A stretch of DNA of 64,000 nt from Amphritea atlantica (GCA_024397875.1 CP073344.1:3835001-3899000), one strand, 5' to 3'. Positions 38,608-47,464 are shown, counted from the stretch's first letter. Numbers and translations are program-made. Notes: a model not told the origin generated them from the letters alone.

Positions 38608-39927
38608 TCAATCTTCATCGGAATCATCGTGCCTTAAACTATCATCATCTTTATTAAACACATCATCTTGTTCGTTACCTTTAGATCTTTTTCGGAATTG
38701 ATTCAAAACCCTAAAATCGGGGTCAATCCTATTCATATCAATTATACTCTGTAGTTCTTTATAGTGCTTTACATCACGCTTTCTAGATTTTATCCTGCGC
38801 ATTAAATCTTCATAATCTCTAGTGGGTCTTTCTGAAAAATCAATCGACTCTAATAACTCTTTATGTCGCATAGAGTTATTAAGCGACTCCAAAATCTCTT
38901 TATGACGCCCAGCGCTTATATTAGACAAATTAGATCTTTCAATAATTTCTTTCAACTTCTCATTATCGATTACTCTTCTTTCTCTAATATGATTAACACT
39001 AGCATCCTCAATAGAACTTTCTTTTACTTCTATTGACAGGTTTGTCTTACCATCTTCCATAAAGGCTGATGTGCTATACATATGAAAACAATCGATATTT
39101 GACTCTCTATATATTTCTGCTTGTAACTCAGCTAAAGGGCCTATTATTTTTTTACCATTTGAATTTAATCTATACCACCAATCTTCTTTAGAGTCGTCCG
39201 TTATAAAAACAACTATTTTAATATTCTCTTCACTTGATTTATGCAAAATCTGCTTCCAAAGGATCAAGTCACCATACTGTCTTTCATAGTTTAATCCATC
39301 AAAAAAGAAGTGTGTTTCATCTCCGCTCTCTGATTTCCCAGCATCCTTATATCCAGGAGGTATTTTTTTAGCGTACCTTTCTGATCCCTCTTTAAATAAC
39401 TCGTCCAACCAGTTCTGATCTTCTGGTTTATTCCCAATTCTATTCTCGAAGCAAGAATTTATTTGATCCCTTATTTTGTCATGGGATCTAACACAAGGCT
39501 GCTCGCTATTCCAATGCGCTACAGATTTTTTGTAGTTTGAAATACTTCTATATATTTCTTTCTCTAACTTCTCCGTATTTTCAAATAGTTTAGGAAATCT
39601 TCTTTTTAGAGCCAAACGTTCAAAATCACCGTTAAAAACATTTTGTATTTTTTCTAAATTACTTTCTATATCATTAAAAACTGACTTTTCATTTTTAATA
39701 ACCTCTAAACGACGCCGTTGATACTCCAACCCTACTTGATATGGAATCCATACTTTGCCTTCTAGCGCCCGAAGTATCTTAAAAAAGTCATCTCTAGTTT
39801 GTTCTGCATACCCATATAGATTTAGAAGCACATTAGCATCAAACACAAATATGACCTGCTCATCTTTCCAAGCTTTCTTTAGTGTATCGATATCAAGATT
39901 GTAAAAAGCTTTAAACTGGTTCTTCAT
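38608..39927 (-). CDS. PIN-like domain protein (DUF4935/PIN_8), putative ribonuclease
   Basis: 439 residues. The N-terminal PIN-like fold has acidic residues at Asp30 (VFDANVLLNLYGY), Glu68 (GLEYQRRR), Asp220 (YGDLILWKQ) and Asp244/Asp249 (ITDDSKEDWW), the pattern expected for a metal-dependent nuclease. The C-terminal third is highly charged with repeated HKELLES-type segments and an Asp-rich tail. The gene is strikingly AT-rich compared with every neighbour and uses many AT-ending codons, a sign of transfer. No antitoxin-like partner is adjacent. Related proteins occur in phage-defence contexts, but a role here is only inferred. Confidence 0.75.
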   Translation of the reverse strand: MKNQFKAFYNLDIDTLKKAWKDEQVIFVFDANVLLNLYGYAEQTRDDFFKILRALEGKVWIPYQVGLEYQRRRLEVIKNEKSVFNDIESNLEKIQNVFNGDFERLALKRRFPKLFENTEKLEKEIYRSISNYKKSVAHWNSEQPCVRSHDKIRDQINSCFENRIGNKPEDQNWLDELFKEGSERYAKKIPPGYKDAGKSESGDETHFFFDGLNYERQYGDLILWKQILHKSSEENIKIVVFITDDSKEDWWYRLNSNGKKIIGPLAELQAEIYRESNIDCFHMYSTSAFMEDGKTNLSIEVKESSIEDASVNHIRERRVIDNEKLKEIIERSNLSNISAGRHKEILESLNNSMRHKELLESIDFSERPTRDYEDLMRRIKSRKRDVKHYKELQSIIDMNRIDPDFRVLNQFRKRSKGNEQDDVFNKDDDSLRHDDSDED

Positions 39928-40538
39928 TTTCAGCCCTCTTAGCAGTTATCTAACGACAAATGGGGTCAGACTTAAATCATTCTAACTTCACTTATTTCAT
40001 ATCTTTAAGAAAAGAGAAAAGCTAAAAGGCAGCTACTGCATTCTCGTCCACTGAAAATGAGCGGGCTCATTGATCAGTTTGTATAGCGGGGCTATACATT
40101 TCCATTCCTTGAGTGTGCCTTAAACCGGAAGGCCATTCAATTAATCTGATCAACAGTATGGCACGGACCTCTTCCCCTCTGTGCAGCCGAGCATTGCAGG
40201 TTTCAAATGAATAAGGGCGAGGACTGTCTGAGGGCGAGTTTATAGTCGCAACTGACTACCCTTCGGGCCAGCTGAAGCTGTTCAGGCTTCGCCTGTCGCA
40301 GCCCCATTTGAAACCGAAACGCGTAGGGAAGTCGGCGAAGCCGACCAAACAGTGGGCACGGTTTTAGATTGTTAAGACTTTTGGGCGCCCAAAAGGCTTG
40401 ACCCGCTCAGCGAGAGCGGAACAAGAAGCAAAGAATTACTGCGGTAATAAAGTAGACCTCCTGATTAAAGGGTTCAAAAACCATTTTGATCAAGCGCTTC
40501 CAACAATAAAAGAGCACCAATAGCCCTCCTCTTTTTGC
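39928..40538. other. Gene-free, hairpin-rich region upstream of the PIN gene
   Basis: No gene. From left: a GGGGTCAGACTTAAAT motif of the kind often seen beside REP-type elements; TGAGCGGGCTCA; TATAGCGGGGCTATA (40082-40096) inside an outer TTGATCAG/CTGATCAA pair (40070, 40146); a 10-bp pair GGTTTCAAAT (40199-40208) and ATTTGAAACC (40306-40315) enclosing CCCTTCGGG, CAGCTGAAGCTG and CAGGCTTCGCCTG; then GTCGGCGAAGCCGAC (40331-40345) and the 16-bp palindrome TTTTGGGCGCCCAAAA (40379-40394). A weak terminator for the oxidoreductase gene lies at about 40510-40537. Confidence 0.6.
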
Positions 40539-40633
40539 TTTTACGCTTTTTCTAACGACTAGCGAGTCGCGAAGCGACGGTCTAGCAAGGGCGAAGCCCG
40601 TCTAGCGAGCAACGCGCTCTTCGTTGCGTTCTA
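40539..40633 (-). repeat. CTAG mini-hairpin module R2
   Basis: Begins 9 nt after the stop of the oxidoreductase gene. It contains GTCGCGAAGCGAC (40566-40578), GGGCGAAGCCC (40589-40599) and a GCAACG/CGTTGC stem (40609-40627), separated by TCTAGC or TCTAAC linkers, and ends with CTTTTTCTAACGACTAG next to a weak terminator. Confidence 0.85.
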
Positions 40634-40642
40634 ACAGCCGAT

Positions 40643-41986
40643 CTAAACATTAGGACCAATTTCGAGCTGGCTGCCATCACTAAACCGAGAAAACCGAAAG
40701 CGCGACAAATCATGCTGACTCTCTTGTTTATTGACGATCTGAGCGATGATTCTGCCGAAGGCGGGGCCGATACCAAAGCCGTGGCCGCTCATGCCGGTGG
40801 CGACGATGAGGCCTTCTAAATCGGGGACTCTGTCGACGATGGGTACGATATCGGGCATCGCATCGATCATGCCCGCCCAGGCATCCAGTATGGGGGGGAT
40901 GCCAATCTGTGGAAATCTTTGCGCGAAGCGTTGTTGCATCACCTTGACCTTACCTTTGGCGGGGGCGGGATCGAGGAAGCGGGTGAGTTCGAACGGGGTG
41001 ATCTCATCGGCGCTCCAGTGACGTTGCACTCGCCAGGCATCCGGTGAGTGGGCGATTTCGTTTATCCAGGGCCTGATCTCGTGGTAGTTCTGCAGTCCCG
41101 TTTTTAACCATTTTGGCAGTAAGCGGAACGAATCCGGGCCAATTAAGTGATCATGTGAATCGGTGAGTGCGATAGTATAGCCACCATCGCTACGTCGGCG
41201 CACCGCCAGTTTTTTATCGGCAAAGCTGGTTGTGGTAATGCTTTTCAGCGGCGCGGTTCGGGCAACGGAGGCGCGCACCGATAACTGCGGAATATTGATA
41301 CCGTGACGGCGCAGAAACAGGGATGACCAGACGCCCCCGGCGACGACAACCTGTGATGTTCTGATGCGGCCGGCCTCAGTGATAACCCCGGTAATCTGGC
41401 CCGCTTCGATATCCAGTGTACGTACGGCACAGTTTTCCCGGATAAAAACCCCTTCGCTGTGGGCTAATTCAGCCACAGCAGGCACGGCTTGCCATGGCTC
41501 TGCGCGGGCATCACTGGCGGTATAGGTCGCGCCGACCCAGATGTTTTTTGCCCGAGGGTCAAGTTGAATATGTTGCTCAAGCTGAGCGCTGGACAGTGCC
41601 ACGGTATCGACGCCATGGGCTGCGGCAATACTCAGCCACTCTTCCCGTTGCGCCTGCGCCGCTTCAGTTTGCGACAGATACATCACCCCGACCCGCTTAA
41701 ACCCGGTGCGGCCGTTGACCTCTTTATCCATCGCCTCCCATAGCCGGGAGGCTTCCATCATAATCGGCAGTTCTGCGGCATCACGCCCATGCTGTCTGAT
41801 CCAGCCCCAGTTGCGTGACGACTGCTCACCGGCAATACGACCTTTTTCGATCACCATCACGCTAAGCCCCGAGCGCACGATATTCAGGGCAGAAAAAATA
41901 CCGATAACTCCGCCACCAATCACCACCACATCAACTTCATCAGGTAGCGGGTCATTAAACGCAACAGGCGTGTTCAGGGTGATCAT
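40643..41986 (-). CDS. FAD-dependent amine/amino-acid oxidoreductase (DadA/DAO family)
   Basis: 447 residues. The N-terminal Rossmann FAD motif VVVIGGGVIGIFSALNIVRSG is followed by SSRNWGWIRQHGRD, and a C-terminal FAD-binding stretch GLIVATGMSGHGFGIGPAFG completes the DAO fold. Likely oxidises a D-amino acid, sarcosine-like or other amine substrate; specificity is not evident. It is a single gene followed by module R2 and preceded by an intergenic inverted repeat. Base composition is near that of the core genome. Confidence 0.85.
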   Translation of the reverse strand: MITLNTPVAFNDPLPDEVDVVVIGGGVIGIFSALNIVRSGLSVMVIEKGRIAGEQSSRNWGWIRQHGRDAAELPIMMEASRLWEAMDKEVNGRTGFKRVGVMYLSQTEAAQAQREEWLSIAAAHGVDTVALSSAQLEQHIQLDPRAKNIWVGATYTASDARAEPWQAVPAVAELAHSEGVFIRENCAVRTLDIEAGQITGVITEAGRIRTSQVVVAGGVWSSLFLRRHGINIPQLSVRASVARTAPLKSITTTSFADKKLAVRRRSDGGYTIALTDSHDHLIGPDSFRLLPKWLKTGLQNYHEIRPWINEIAHSPDAWRVQRHWSADEITPFELTRFLDPAPAKGKVKVMQQRFAQRFPQIGIPPILDAWAGMIDAMPDIVPIVDRVPDLEGLIVATGMSGHGFGIGPAFGRIIAQIVNKQESQHDLSRFRFSRFSDGSQLEIGPNV

Positions 41987-42268
41987 AATGAGAGCCTTAA
42001 GATTAGCGTAGCGTTATAAATAAGATCCAAATGATCGAACCTGCACTTGATGGCAACGGTCCTTTGGCGTGATAGTGCCGCGGAGAGACCTTTAAAATCA
42101 ATGAAGTAAGCGTCATTGATTTAAATACCCATTCACCTGAGTGTGCCTGAAACAAAAACCCGGTTCAATTACTCAAAAAGAGGTAGATCGCCGCGAGGCC
42201 CCCAGAGGCTATGCTAACGCGCCTCCAACAAAAAAAGAGAGCCTACAGCCCCCTTCTTCTTATTTTTC
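41987..42268. other. Gene-free region upstream of the oxidoreductase gene
   Basis: Holds the perfect 10-bp inverted repeat AAATCAATGA (42095-42104) and TCATTGATTT (42113-42122), and a segment (42130-42171, CATTC..CTGAGTGTGCCT.AAAC..TTCAATTA) that recurs in degenerate form at 40103-40143. A terminator-like A-rich/T-rich stretch and a GAGGC..CCAGAGG..ATGCT tail, also seen at about 43205-43235, adjoin module R3. Confidence 0.5.
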
Positions 42269-42394
42269 TTTTACGCTTTTTCTAGCCACTAGCAAGCGGC
42301 GAAGCCGCGTCTAGCCAGTCGCGTAGCGACGATCTGGCGAGCAACGTGCTCTTCGTTGCGGTCTAAAAACGCAATGCGTTTTTTCGTTGCGGTC
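42269..42394 (-). repeat. CTAG mini-hairpin module R3
   Basis: Starts at the stop of the NYN gene. Contains AAAAACGC-AAT-GCGTTTTT (42365-42383), GCAACG/CGTTGC (42341-42359), GTCGCGTAGCGAC (42318-42330) and GCGGCGAAGCCGC (42296-42308), joined by TCTAG/TCTGG linkers, and ends with ACGCTTTTTCTAG. Confidence 0.85.
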
Positions 42395-43111
42395 TTAGGC
42401 TTTTTTACCCTTCCGGGCGTCGCGTACCAGAAAAGACCGCCCCTGGCCGCGTTTGAGTTCGAACAGATCGACCTCTTTAAACAGGCTGCTGAGGTTTTTA
42501 TAGCCGTAGTTGCGGCAATCGAATGAGGTCCTGTTGGAGATATTCGCACCCACCGGGCCCAGCGCGGCCCAGCCGTCTTCATCTTCGGTGGCTTCAATCG
42601 CCTGACGCAACAGGTTGATCAGTTTGGTATCGGATTTGATATTTTTTGGCTTAGCGCTGCTGGCACTTTCGACGGCTTCCGGCTGATCCAGAAAGAGGAA
42701 TTTTGAGCACGCATTCACAAAGGGCGATGGCGTCTTCCGTTCACCAAACCCCAGCACCATTTTGCCTTCGGCTAATGCCCGGGTGACCATGGGGGTAAAA
42801 TCACAGTCGGATGAGATAAAGCACATCACATCGATATCTTTGGTGTACATGACATCCATCGCGTCGATCACCAGCGCGATGTCGGAGGCGTTTTTCCCTT
42901 TGGTGAGGTCATACTGCTGAACCGGCTGAATAGCGTACTCGTGCAGCAGCTCTTCCCAGGATTTCAGTGAGGGCGATTTCCAGTTGCCATAAGCTTTGCG
43001 AATCGTCACCACGCCGTACTTGGCCACTTCGCTCAGCACATCCACGAACTTGCTGGCCGGCGCGTTATCCGCATCAATAAACAGGGCTATCTTTTGCTTT
43101 ATTTCGCTCAT
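42395..43111 (-). CDS. NYN-domain protein with C-terminal OST-HTH/LOTUS domain
   Basis: 238 residues. The NYN (PIN-like) nuclease domain (about 1-145) carries acidic residues Asp13 and Asp15 (FIDADNAP), Asp77 (NASDIALVIDAMD) and Asp102/Asp104 (SSDCDFTPMV). An OST-HTH domain (about 160-232, LLRQAIEATEDEDGWAALGPVG) probably binds RNA. Similar LabA/DUF88 proteins are common in proteobacteria, are predicted RNases and lack a clear role. Single gene, followed by module R3. Confidence 0.88.
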   Translation of the reverse strand: MSEIKQKIALFIDADNAPASKFVDVLSEVAKYGVVTIRKAYGNWKSPSLKSWEELLHEYAIQPVQQYDLTKGKNASDIALVIDAMDVMYTKDIDVMCFISSDCDFTPMVTRALAEGKMVLGFGERKTPSPFVNACSKFLFLDQPEAVESASSAKPKNIKSDTKLINLLRQAIEATEDEDGWAALGPVGANISNRTSFDCRNYGYKNLSSLFKEVDLFELKRGQGRSFLVRDARKGKKA

Positions 43112-43237
43112 GTTAAAACCGCATCTCTGAATAGACTTAACAACTTATCCCCGCACCGGTAAAGCTGTCAAAGTATTACTGATAAAAGTGAGCAGATTAC
43201 CGTGAGGCGTCCAGAGGGGCATGCTGGCGGCCCCTAC

Positions 43238-43266
43238 AAAAAAGAGAACCAACAGTTCTCTTTTTT
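43238..43266 (-). terminator. Rho-independent terminator of the ubiD-reductase genes
   Basis: Perfect 12-base arms AAAAAAGAGAAC and GTTCTCTTTTTT around CAACA. It lies beyond module R4. Confidence 0.92.
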
Positions 43267-43268
43267 AG

Positions 43269-43394
43269 TTTTACGCTCTTTCTAGCCACTAGCAAGGGCG
43301 AAGCCCGTCTAGCCAGTCGCGAAGCGACGTCTAGCAACGGCTTTGAACGCGCAGCGACAATCTAACGAGCAACGCGCTCTTCGTTGCGTTCTAA
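43269..43394 (-). repeat. CTAG mini-hairpin module R4
   Basis: Between the reductase stop and its terminator: GCAACG/CGTTGC (43369-43387), a degenerate GCAACGGCTTTGAACGC unit, GTCGCGAAGCGAC (43316-43328) and GGGCGAAGCCC (43296-43306), separated by TCTAGC/TCTAAC and ending ACGCTCTTTCTAG. Confidence 0.85.
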
Positions 43395-43400
43395 AGACGC

Positions 43401-44435
43401 CTACTGCCTCGGAGCATAGGCAAAAACGTCGGAATGTATCTGAACCTCTTTAAGCCCCTTCTCTTCACAAGCGTCAAGCAGCGCGTATACCATCGCCGGT
43501 GAACCGCTGGTGAAGATCTGTGCGTTATCGAAGTTATCGAAGTCAGCCACCACGGCAGCCGGTAACAATGCAGTACGGCCGCCCCAGCCAGGGCTGTTGC
43601 CGGGTTCGCTGACCACCAGATGGACATGCACATTGGTGTGTTCATGGGCCCATTGCAGTGGTAGTTTTTCCAGGTAGAAATCCGCTTCGACCCGGGCACC
43701 CCAGTAGATATGGATCGGGTTCTTAACCTGATTCGCCAGCAGGTGCTCGGCTATCGATTTGATCTGGGCAAAGCCGGTGCTGGCCGCCGCCAGGATAATC
43801 GTGGTATCGGGTTTCAGCGACGAAGCTTCCAGATAACACTCGCCTTTGGGCAGTTCAATCTCGACACTGGGGTTATTCTGCAGATGATCCATTATGGCAA
43901 CCGACAGTTCACCTTCCGGCATCCGGCGGATATGCAGTTCGATATCGCTGCTGAAGTCCGGTGCACTACCGATTGAGAAAGCGGCGCGGCGCTGATCCGG
44001 TAACAGCATCTCCAGATACTGTCCGGCATGAAACTCGATGGCATGACGGCCGGTAACCGGCAGATGCAAACGCACCCGGTAAACATCATGGCTTAGCTGC
44101 TCAACGGCGGCGATATCACAAACCAGTTTTTTCACTCGTAACTCTCCAGGGCGTAACAGCCCATCAATTCTGACCCTGATATCACTACACGGCACAGCGG
44201 TACAGGCAAATATCTGTGCGGGGTTGTCGCCTTCACCTAACTGCAGTTCCAGCTCTGGATATCGTTGCTTAATGCTGCCCTGCAACAGGGTCACTTTACA
44301 AATTTGACAGACGCCGTTGCGACAACTGAAACGCATGGTATAACCGGCGTTTTGCAGCGTATCGAACACCGGTTTCCCGGGGTCAGCCTCTATAACATAT
44401 TGATCGTTAACCGTTATATGATAACGCTCAGTCAC
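43401..44435 (-). CDS. 2Fe-2S ferredoxin-NAD(P)H reductase-type flavoprotein
   Basis: 344 residues. The N-terminal plant-type ferredoxin domain has Cys38, Cys43, Cys46 and Cys78 as cluster ligands (FSCRNGVCQICK, FACTAVPC). An FAD domain (about 100-200, with RRAAFSIGSAP) and an NAD(P) domain follow. This is the architecture often named CDP-6-deoxy-delta-3,4-glucoseen reductase. It lies immediately after ubiD (1-nt gap), like fre in E. coli, and may supply reduced flavin or electrons to a partner; the true partner is unknown. Confidence 0.87.
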   Translation of the reverse strand: MTERYHITVNDQYVIEADPGKPVFDTLQNAGYTMRFSCRNGVCQICKVTLLQGSIKQRYPELELQLGEGDNPAQIFACTAVPCSDIRVRIDGLLRPGELRVKKLVCDIAAVEQLSHDVYRVRLHLPVTGRHAIEFHAGQYLEMLLPDQRRAAFSIGSAPDFSSDIELHIRRMPEGELSVAIMDHLQNNPSVEIELPKGECYLEASSLKPDTTIILAAASTGFAQIKSIAEHLLANQVKNPIHIYWGARVEADFYLEKLPLQWAHEHTNVHVHLVVSEPGNSPGWGGRTALLPAAVVADFDNFDNAQIFTSGSPAMVYALLDACEEKGLKEVQIHSDVFAYAPRQ

Positions 44436-44436
44436 C

Positions 44437-45909
44437 CTAAATACCTAACTGATCCCAGATCTCATCAACCCGCTGCTTAACTTCCGGGGTCATCACGATC
44501 GGTTCACCCCATTCACGGGTCGTCTCTCCGGGCCACTTGTTGGTGGCATCCATCCCCATCTTCGAGCCCAGTCCGGAGACCGGGGAGGCGAAATCAAGAT
44601 AGTCGATCGGGGTGTTATCGATCATGGTGGTATCGCGGATCGGGTCCATGCGCGTGGTAATCGCCCAGATCACATCGTTCCAGTCCCGGGCATTGATATC
44701 ATCATCACAGACAATGACGAACTTGGTGTACATAAACTGCCGCAGGAAAGACCAGACACCCAGCATCACCCGCTTGGCGTGGCCCGGGTACTGCTTCTTC
44801 ATCGTCACCACTGCCATACGGTAAGAACAGCCCTCGGGTGGCAGATAGAAATCGGTAATCTCCGGGAACTGCTTCTGCAGAATCGGCACAAACACTTCGT
44901 TCAGGGCGACACCCAGTACCGCCGGTTCATCCGGGGGACGTCCGGTATAGGTACTGTGATAGATCGGATCGGGCCGGTGGGTAATACGCTCTACGGTGAA
45001 CACCGGAAAGCTGTCGACTTCGTTGTAATAGCCGGTATGGTCACCAAACGGCCCTTCATCGGCCATCTCGTCGGGATCGATATAGCCTTCGAGGATAAAC
45101 TCGGCGGTGGCGGGCACCTGCAGGTCGTTACCGATACACTGAGTCACTTCGGTTTTACCGCCGCGTAACAGCCCGGCAAAGGCGTATTCTGACAGGGTAT
45201 CCGGCACTGGGGTCACTGCCCCCAGAATAGTGGCCGGATCGGCACCCAGCGCCACCGCTACGGGAAAGTTCTCGCCCGGATGCTGTTCTTTCCATTCGCG
45301 GAAATCCAGTGCGCCCCCCCGATGCGACAGCCAGCGCATAATCAGCTTGTTTTTACCGATGACCTGCTGGCGGTAGATGCCCAGGTTCTGACGCTCTTTA
45401 TACGGTCCTTTGGTAACCACCAGCGGCCAGGTCACCAGCGGGCCGGCGTCACCGGGCCAGCAGCGCTGTACCGGAATCTTGCCCAGATCGACATCATCGC
45501 CCTCAATGACATGGGTCTGACAGATCGCATTACGGACCTTTTTGGGGCCCATATTCAGTACCTGCTTAAAGATCGGCAGCTTCTCCCAGGCGTCTTTCAT
45601 CCCTTTCGGCGGCTCGGGTTCTTTCAGCATCGCCAGCAGCTTACCCACTTCACGCAGACTGGCGACATCCTCCTGCCCCATCCCCAGCGCAACACGCCTC
45701 GGGGTACCAAACAGGTTTGCCAGCACCGGATAATCATAGCCTTTGGGATTTTCAAACAGCAGCGCCGGACCACCGGCCCGCAGCGTCCGGTCACAGATCT
45801 CGGTCATCTCCAGATCAGGATCGACTTCGACGGTGATACGCACCAGTTCACCTTGTTTTTCAAGGCTGTGGATAAAGTCTCGCAGGTCTTTGTATTTCAG
45901 GTTCGACAT
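44437..45909 (-). CDS. ubiD: 4-hydroxy-3-polyprenylbenzoate decarboxylase UbiD
   Basis: Prenyl-FMN-dependent decarboxylase of ubiquinone synthesis. 490 residues, nearly co-linear with E. coli UbiD. Characteristic segments include [36 protein letters not shown] (catalytic Glu/Asp region) and the hexamer-type C-terminus. The ATG at 45909 is preferred over a TTG four codons earlier. The start lies only 13 nt after the rho terminator. Confidence 0.97.
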   Translation of the reverse strand: MSNLKYKDLRDFIHSLEKQGELVRITVEVDPDLEMTEICDRTLRAGGPALLFENPKGYDYPVLANLFGTPRRVALGMGQEDVASLREVGKLLAMLKEPEPPKGMKDAWEKLPIFKQVLNMGPKKVRNAICQTHVIEGDDVDLGKIPVQRCWPGDAGPLVTWPLVVTKGPYKERQNLGIYRQQVIGKNKLIMRWLSHRGGALDFREWKEQHPGENFPVAVALGADPATILGAVTPVPDTLSEYAFAGLLRGGKTEVTQCIGNDLQVPATAEFILEGYIDPDEMADEGPFGDHTGYYNEVDSFPVFTVERITHRPDPIYHSTYTGRPPDEPAVLGVALNEVFVPILQKQFPEITDFYLPPEGCSYRMAVVTMKKQYPGHAKRVMLGVWSFLRQFMYTKFVIVCDDDINARDWNDVIWAITTRMDPIRDTTMIDNTPIDYLDFASPVSGLGSKMGMDATNKWPGETTREWGEPIVMTPEVKQRVDEIWDQLGI

Positions 45910-45922
45910 AGTATTCAGCAAT

Positions 45923-45954
45923 AAAAAAGGGCAAGCGCTAAGCTTACCCTTTCA
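45923..45954 (-). terminator. Rho-independent terminator of rho, next to the ubiD start
   Basis: Minus-strand AAAGGGTAAGC pairs with GCTTGCCCTTT (one G-T pair) and is followed by six T. It ends 13 nt before the ubiD ATG. Confidence 0.85.
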
Positions 45955-45969
45955 GAACAGAGATATGAA

Positions 45970-47229
45970 TCAGGAACGACGCATGGAGAGGAAGAATTCT
46001 TCGTTGGTCTTGAAGTCCTTAAGCTTATCAAGGACAAACTCGATGGCGGCTGAATCTTCCATCGGATCCAGCAACTTACGCAGAATCCACATCCGCTGCA
46101 GCTCTTCTTCAGTGGTCAGCAGGTCTTCACGACGGGTACCGGAGCGACGGATATTGAAGGCAGGATAAATCCGCTTCTCCGCCACTTTACGGTCCAGATG
46201 CACCTCGGAGTTACCGGTACCCTTGAACTCTTCAAAGATAACCTCATCCATTTTTGAACCGGTATCAACCAGTGCGGTGGCGATGATGGTCAGGCTGCCA
46301 CCCTCTTCGATATTCCGGGCGGCACCAAAGAAACGCTTAGGACGTTCCAGTGCGTGGGCATCCACACCACCGGTGAGTACTTTACCGGATGACGGGATCA
46401 CGGTGTTGTAGGCACGGGCCAGACGGGTAATGGAATCAAGCAGGATAACCACATCCTGTTTGTGCTCGGTCAGGCGCTTGGCCTTTTCCAGCACCATCTC
46501 CGCAACCTGCACGTGACGTGACGGCGGCTCATCGAAGGTAGACGCAACCACTTCACCGCGAACGGTACGCTGCATCTCGGTTACTTCCTCCGGACGCTCA
46601 TCGATCAGCAGTACGATCAGATGGACTTCCGGATTATTACGTTTAATTGAGTTGGCAATATTCTGCAGCATCAGGGTCTTACCGGCCTTCGGCGGAGACA
46701 CCAGCAATGCCCGCTGGCCTTTACCCATCGGACACACCAGATCGATCACCCGGGCTGTCAGATCTTCTGTACTGCCGTTACCCAGCTCCATCTTCAACCG
46801 CTCCTGGGCAAACAATGGAGTCAGGTTTTCAAACAGAATCTTGTTCTTGGCATTTTCCGGCTTATCAAAGTTGATCTGATCAACTTTCAACAGGGCAAAA
46901 TAACGCTCACTGTCTTTCGGCGGACGGATTTTACCGGAAATAGTATCACCGGTACGCAGGTTAAAACGCCGGATCTGGCTCGGAGATACATAAATATCAT
47001 CAGGACCTGCCAGGTATGAACCTTCCGCCGATCGCAGAAAGCCAAAACCATCCTGCAGGATTTCCAACACGCCATCGCCGTAAATATCTTCACCACTCTT
47101 AGCATGACGCTTGAGAATCGCAAAAATAACATCTTGTTTACGGGAACGGCCCAGGTTATCTAGTCCCATCTCTTTTGCTATTTCTAGCAGTTCAGGAACG
47201 CTTTTCTTTTTAAGTTCGGTAAGATTCAT
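45970..47229 (-). CDS. rho: Transcription termination factor Rho
   Basis: Hexameric RNA-dependent ATPase/translocase. 419 residues. N-terminal helix bundle, OSG/cold-shock RNA-binding domain (about 50-125, [11 protein letters not shown]), Walker [12 protein letters not shown], Walker [17 protein letters not shown]-loop and R-loop ([20 protein letters not shown]). Preceded by a long leader and its own promoter; trxA is upstream on the same strand. Confidence 0.98.
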   Translation of the reverse strand: MNLTELKKKSVPELLEIAKEMGLDNLGRSRKQDVIFAILKRHAKSGEDIYGDGVLEILQDGFGFLRSAEGSYLAGPDDIYVSPSQIRRFNLRTGDTISGKIRPPKDSERYFALLKVDQINFDKPENAKNKILFENLTPLFAQERLKMELGNGSTEDLTARVIDLVCPMGKGQRALLVSPPKAGKTLMLQNIANSIKRNNPEVHLIVLLIDERPEEVTEMQRTVRGEVVASTFDEPPSRHVQVAEMVLEKAKRLTEHKQDVVILLDSITRLARAYNTVIPSSGKVLTGGVDAHALERPKRFFGAARNIEEGGSLTIIATALVDTGSKMDEVIFEEFKGTGNSEVHLDRKVAEKRIYPAFNIRRSGTRREDLLTTEEELQRMWILRKLLDPMEDSAAIEFVLDKLKDFKTNEEFFLSMRRS

Positions 47230-47289
47230 AGGTTTTTGTGTAGTGTTGGAAGACAGGAATATGCCTTGAGCGGAATAGTAAAACTATTC

Positions 47290-47396
47290 AGATCAGATTG
47301 AATTGATAAAGTGAAATCAGAGTTCTAAACCAGAGTAATAATCCAGAGTTCTGGAAGAAAAGAGTTCTGGAAGAGAATCCGGTGTTTGGAGATGAC
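47290..47396 (-). promoter_or_regulatory. Pyrimidine-rich repeated leader of rho
   Basis: The minus-strand transcript contains two copies of CTTCCAGAACTCT and a partial third (TTAGAACTCTG) in an unstructured, C/U-rich stretch. Rho is known to autoregulate by terminating in its own leader at such rut-like sequences, so this is a plausible autoregulatory site. Confidence 0.45.
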
Positions 47397-47425
47397 ACTA
47401 TAATGCGTTGGTTAAAAAGAGTCCA
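47397..47425 (-). promoter_or_regulatory. Promoter of rho
   Basis: Minus-strand TGGACT, 17-nt spacer, TATAGT. Predicts a leader of about 160 nt. Confidence 0.6.
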
Positions 47426-47431
47426 GTAAAT

Positions 47432-47464
47432 CAGGGAGCAAACCGTGATCCCGGTCACTCCCTG
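47432..47464 (-). terminator. Hairpin after trxA
   Basis: CAGGGAG/CTCCCTG arms with an inner ACCG/CGGT stem, 36 nt past the trxA stop. The following T-run is poor (ATTTACTGG), so termination may be incomplete, with read-through into rho. Confidence 0.55.

Noticed and set aside
38608..39927. Toxin-antitoxin PIN toxin
   Set aside because: The protein is about three times the length of VapC toxins and no small antitoxin gene is adjacent.
39928..40538. Retron-type msr-msd RNA
   Set aside because: Nested inverted repeats are present, but there is no reverse transcriptase gene nearby.
40539..43394. Integron attC sites following gene cassettes
   Set aside because: The same-strand genes with 3' palindromes are suggestive, but the inversely oriented RYYYAAC and GTTRRRY cores are not found, no integrase is visible, and modules also follow core genes such as ppx and pckA.
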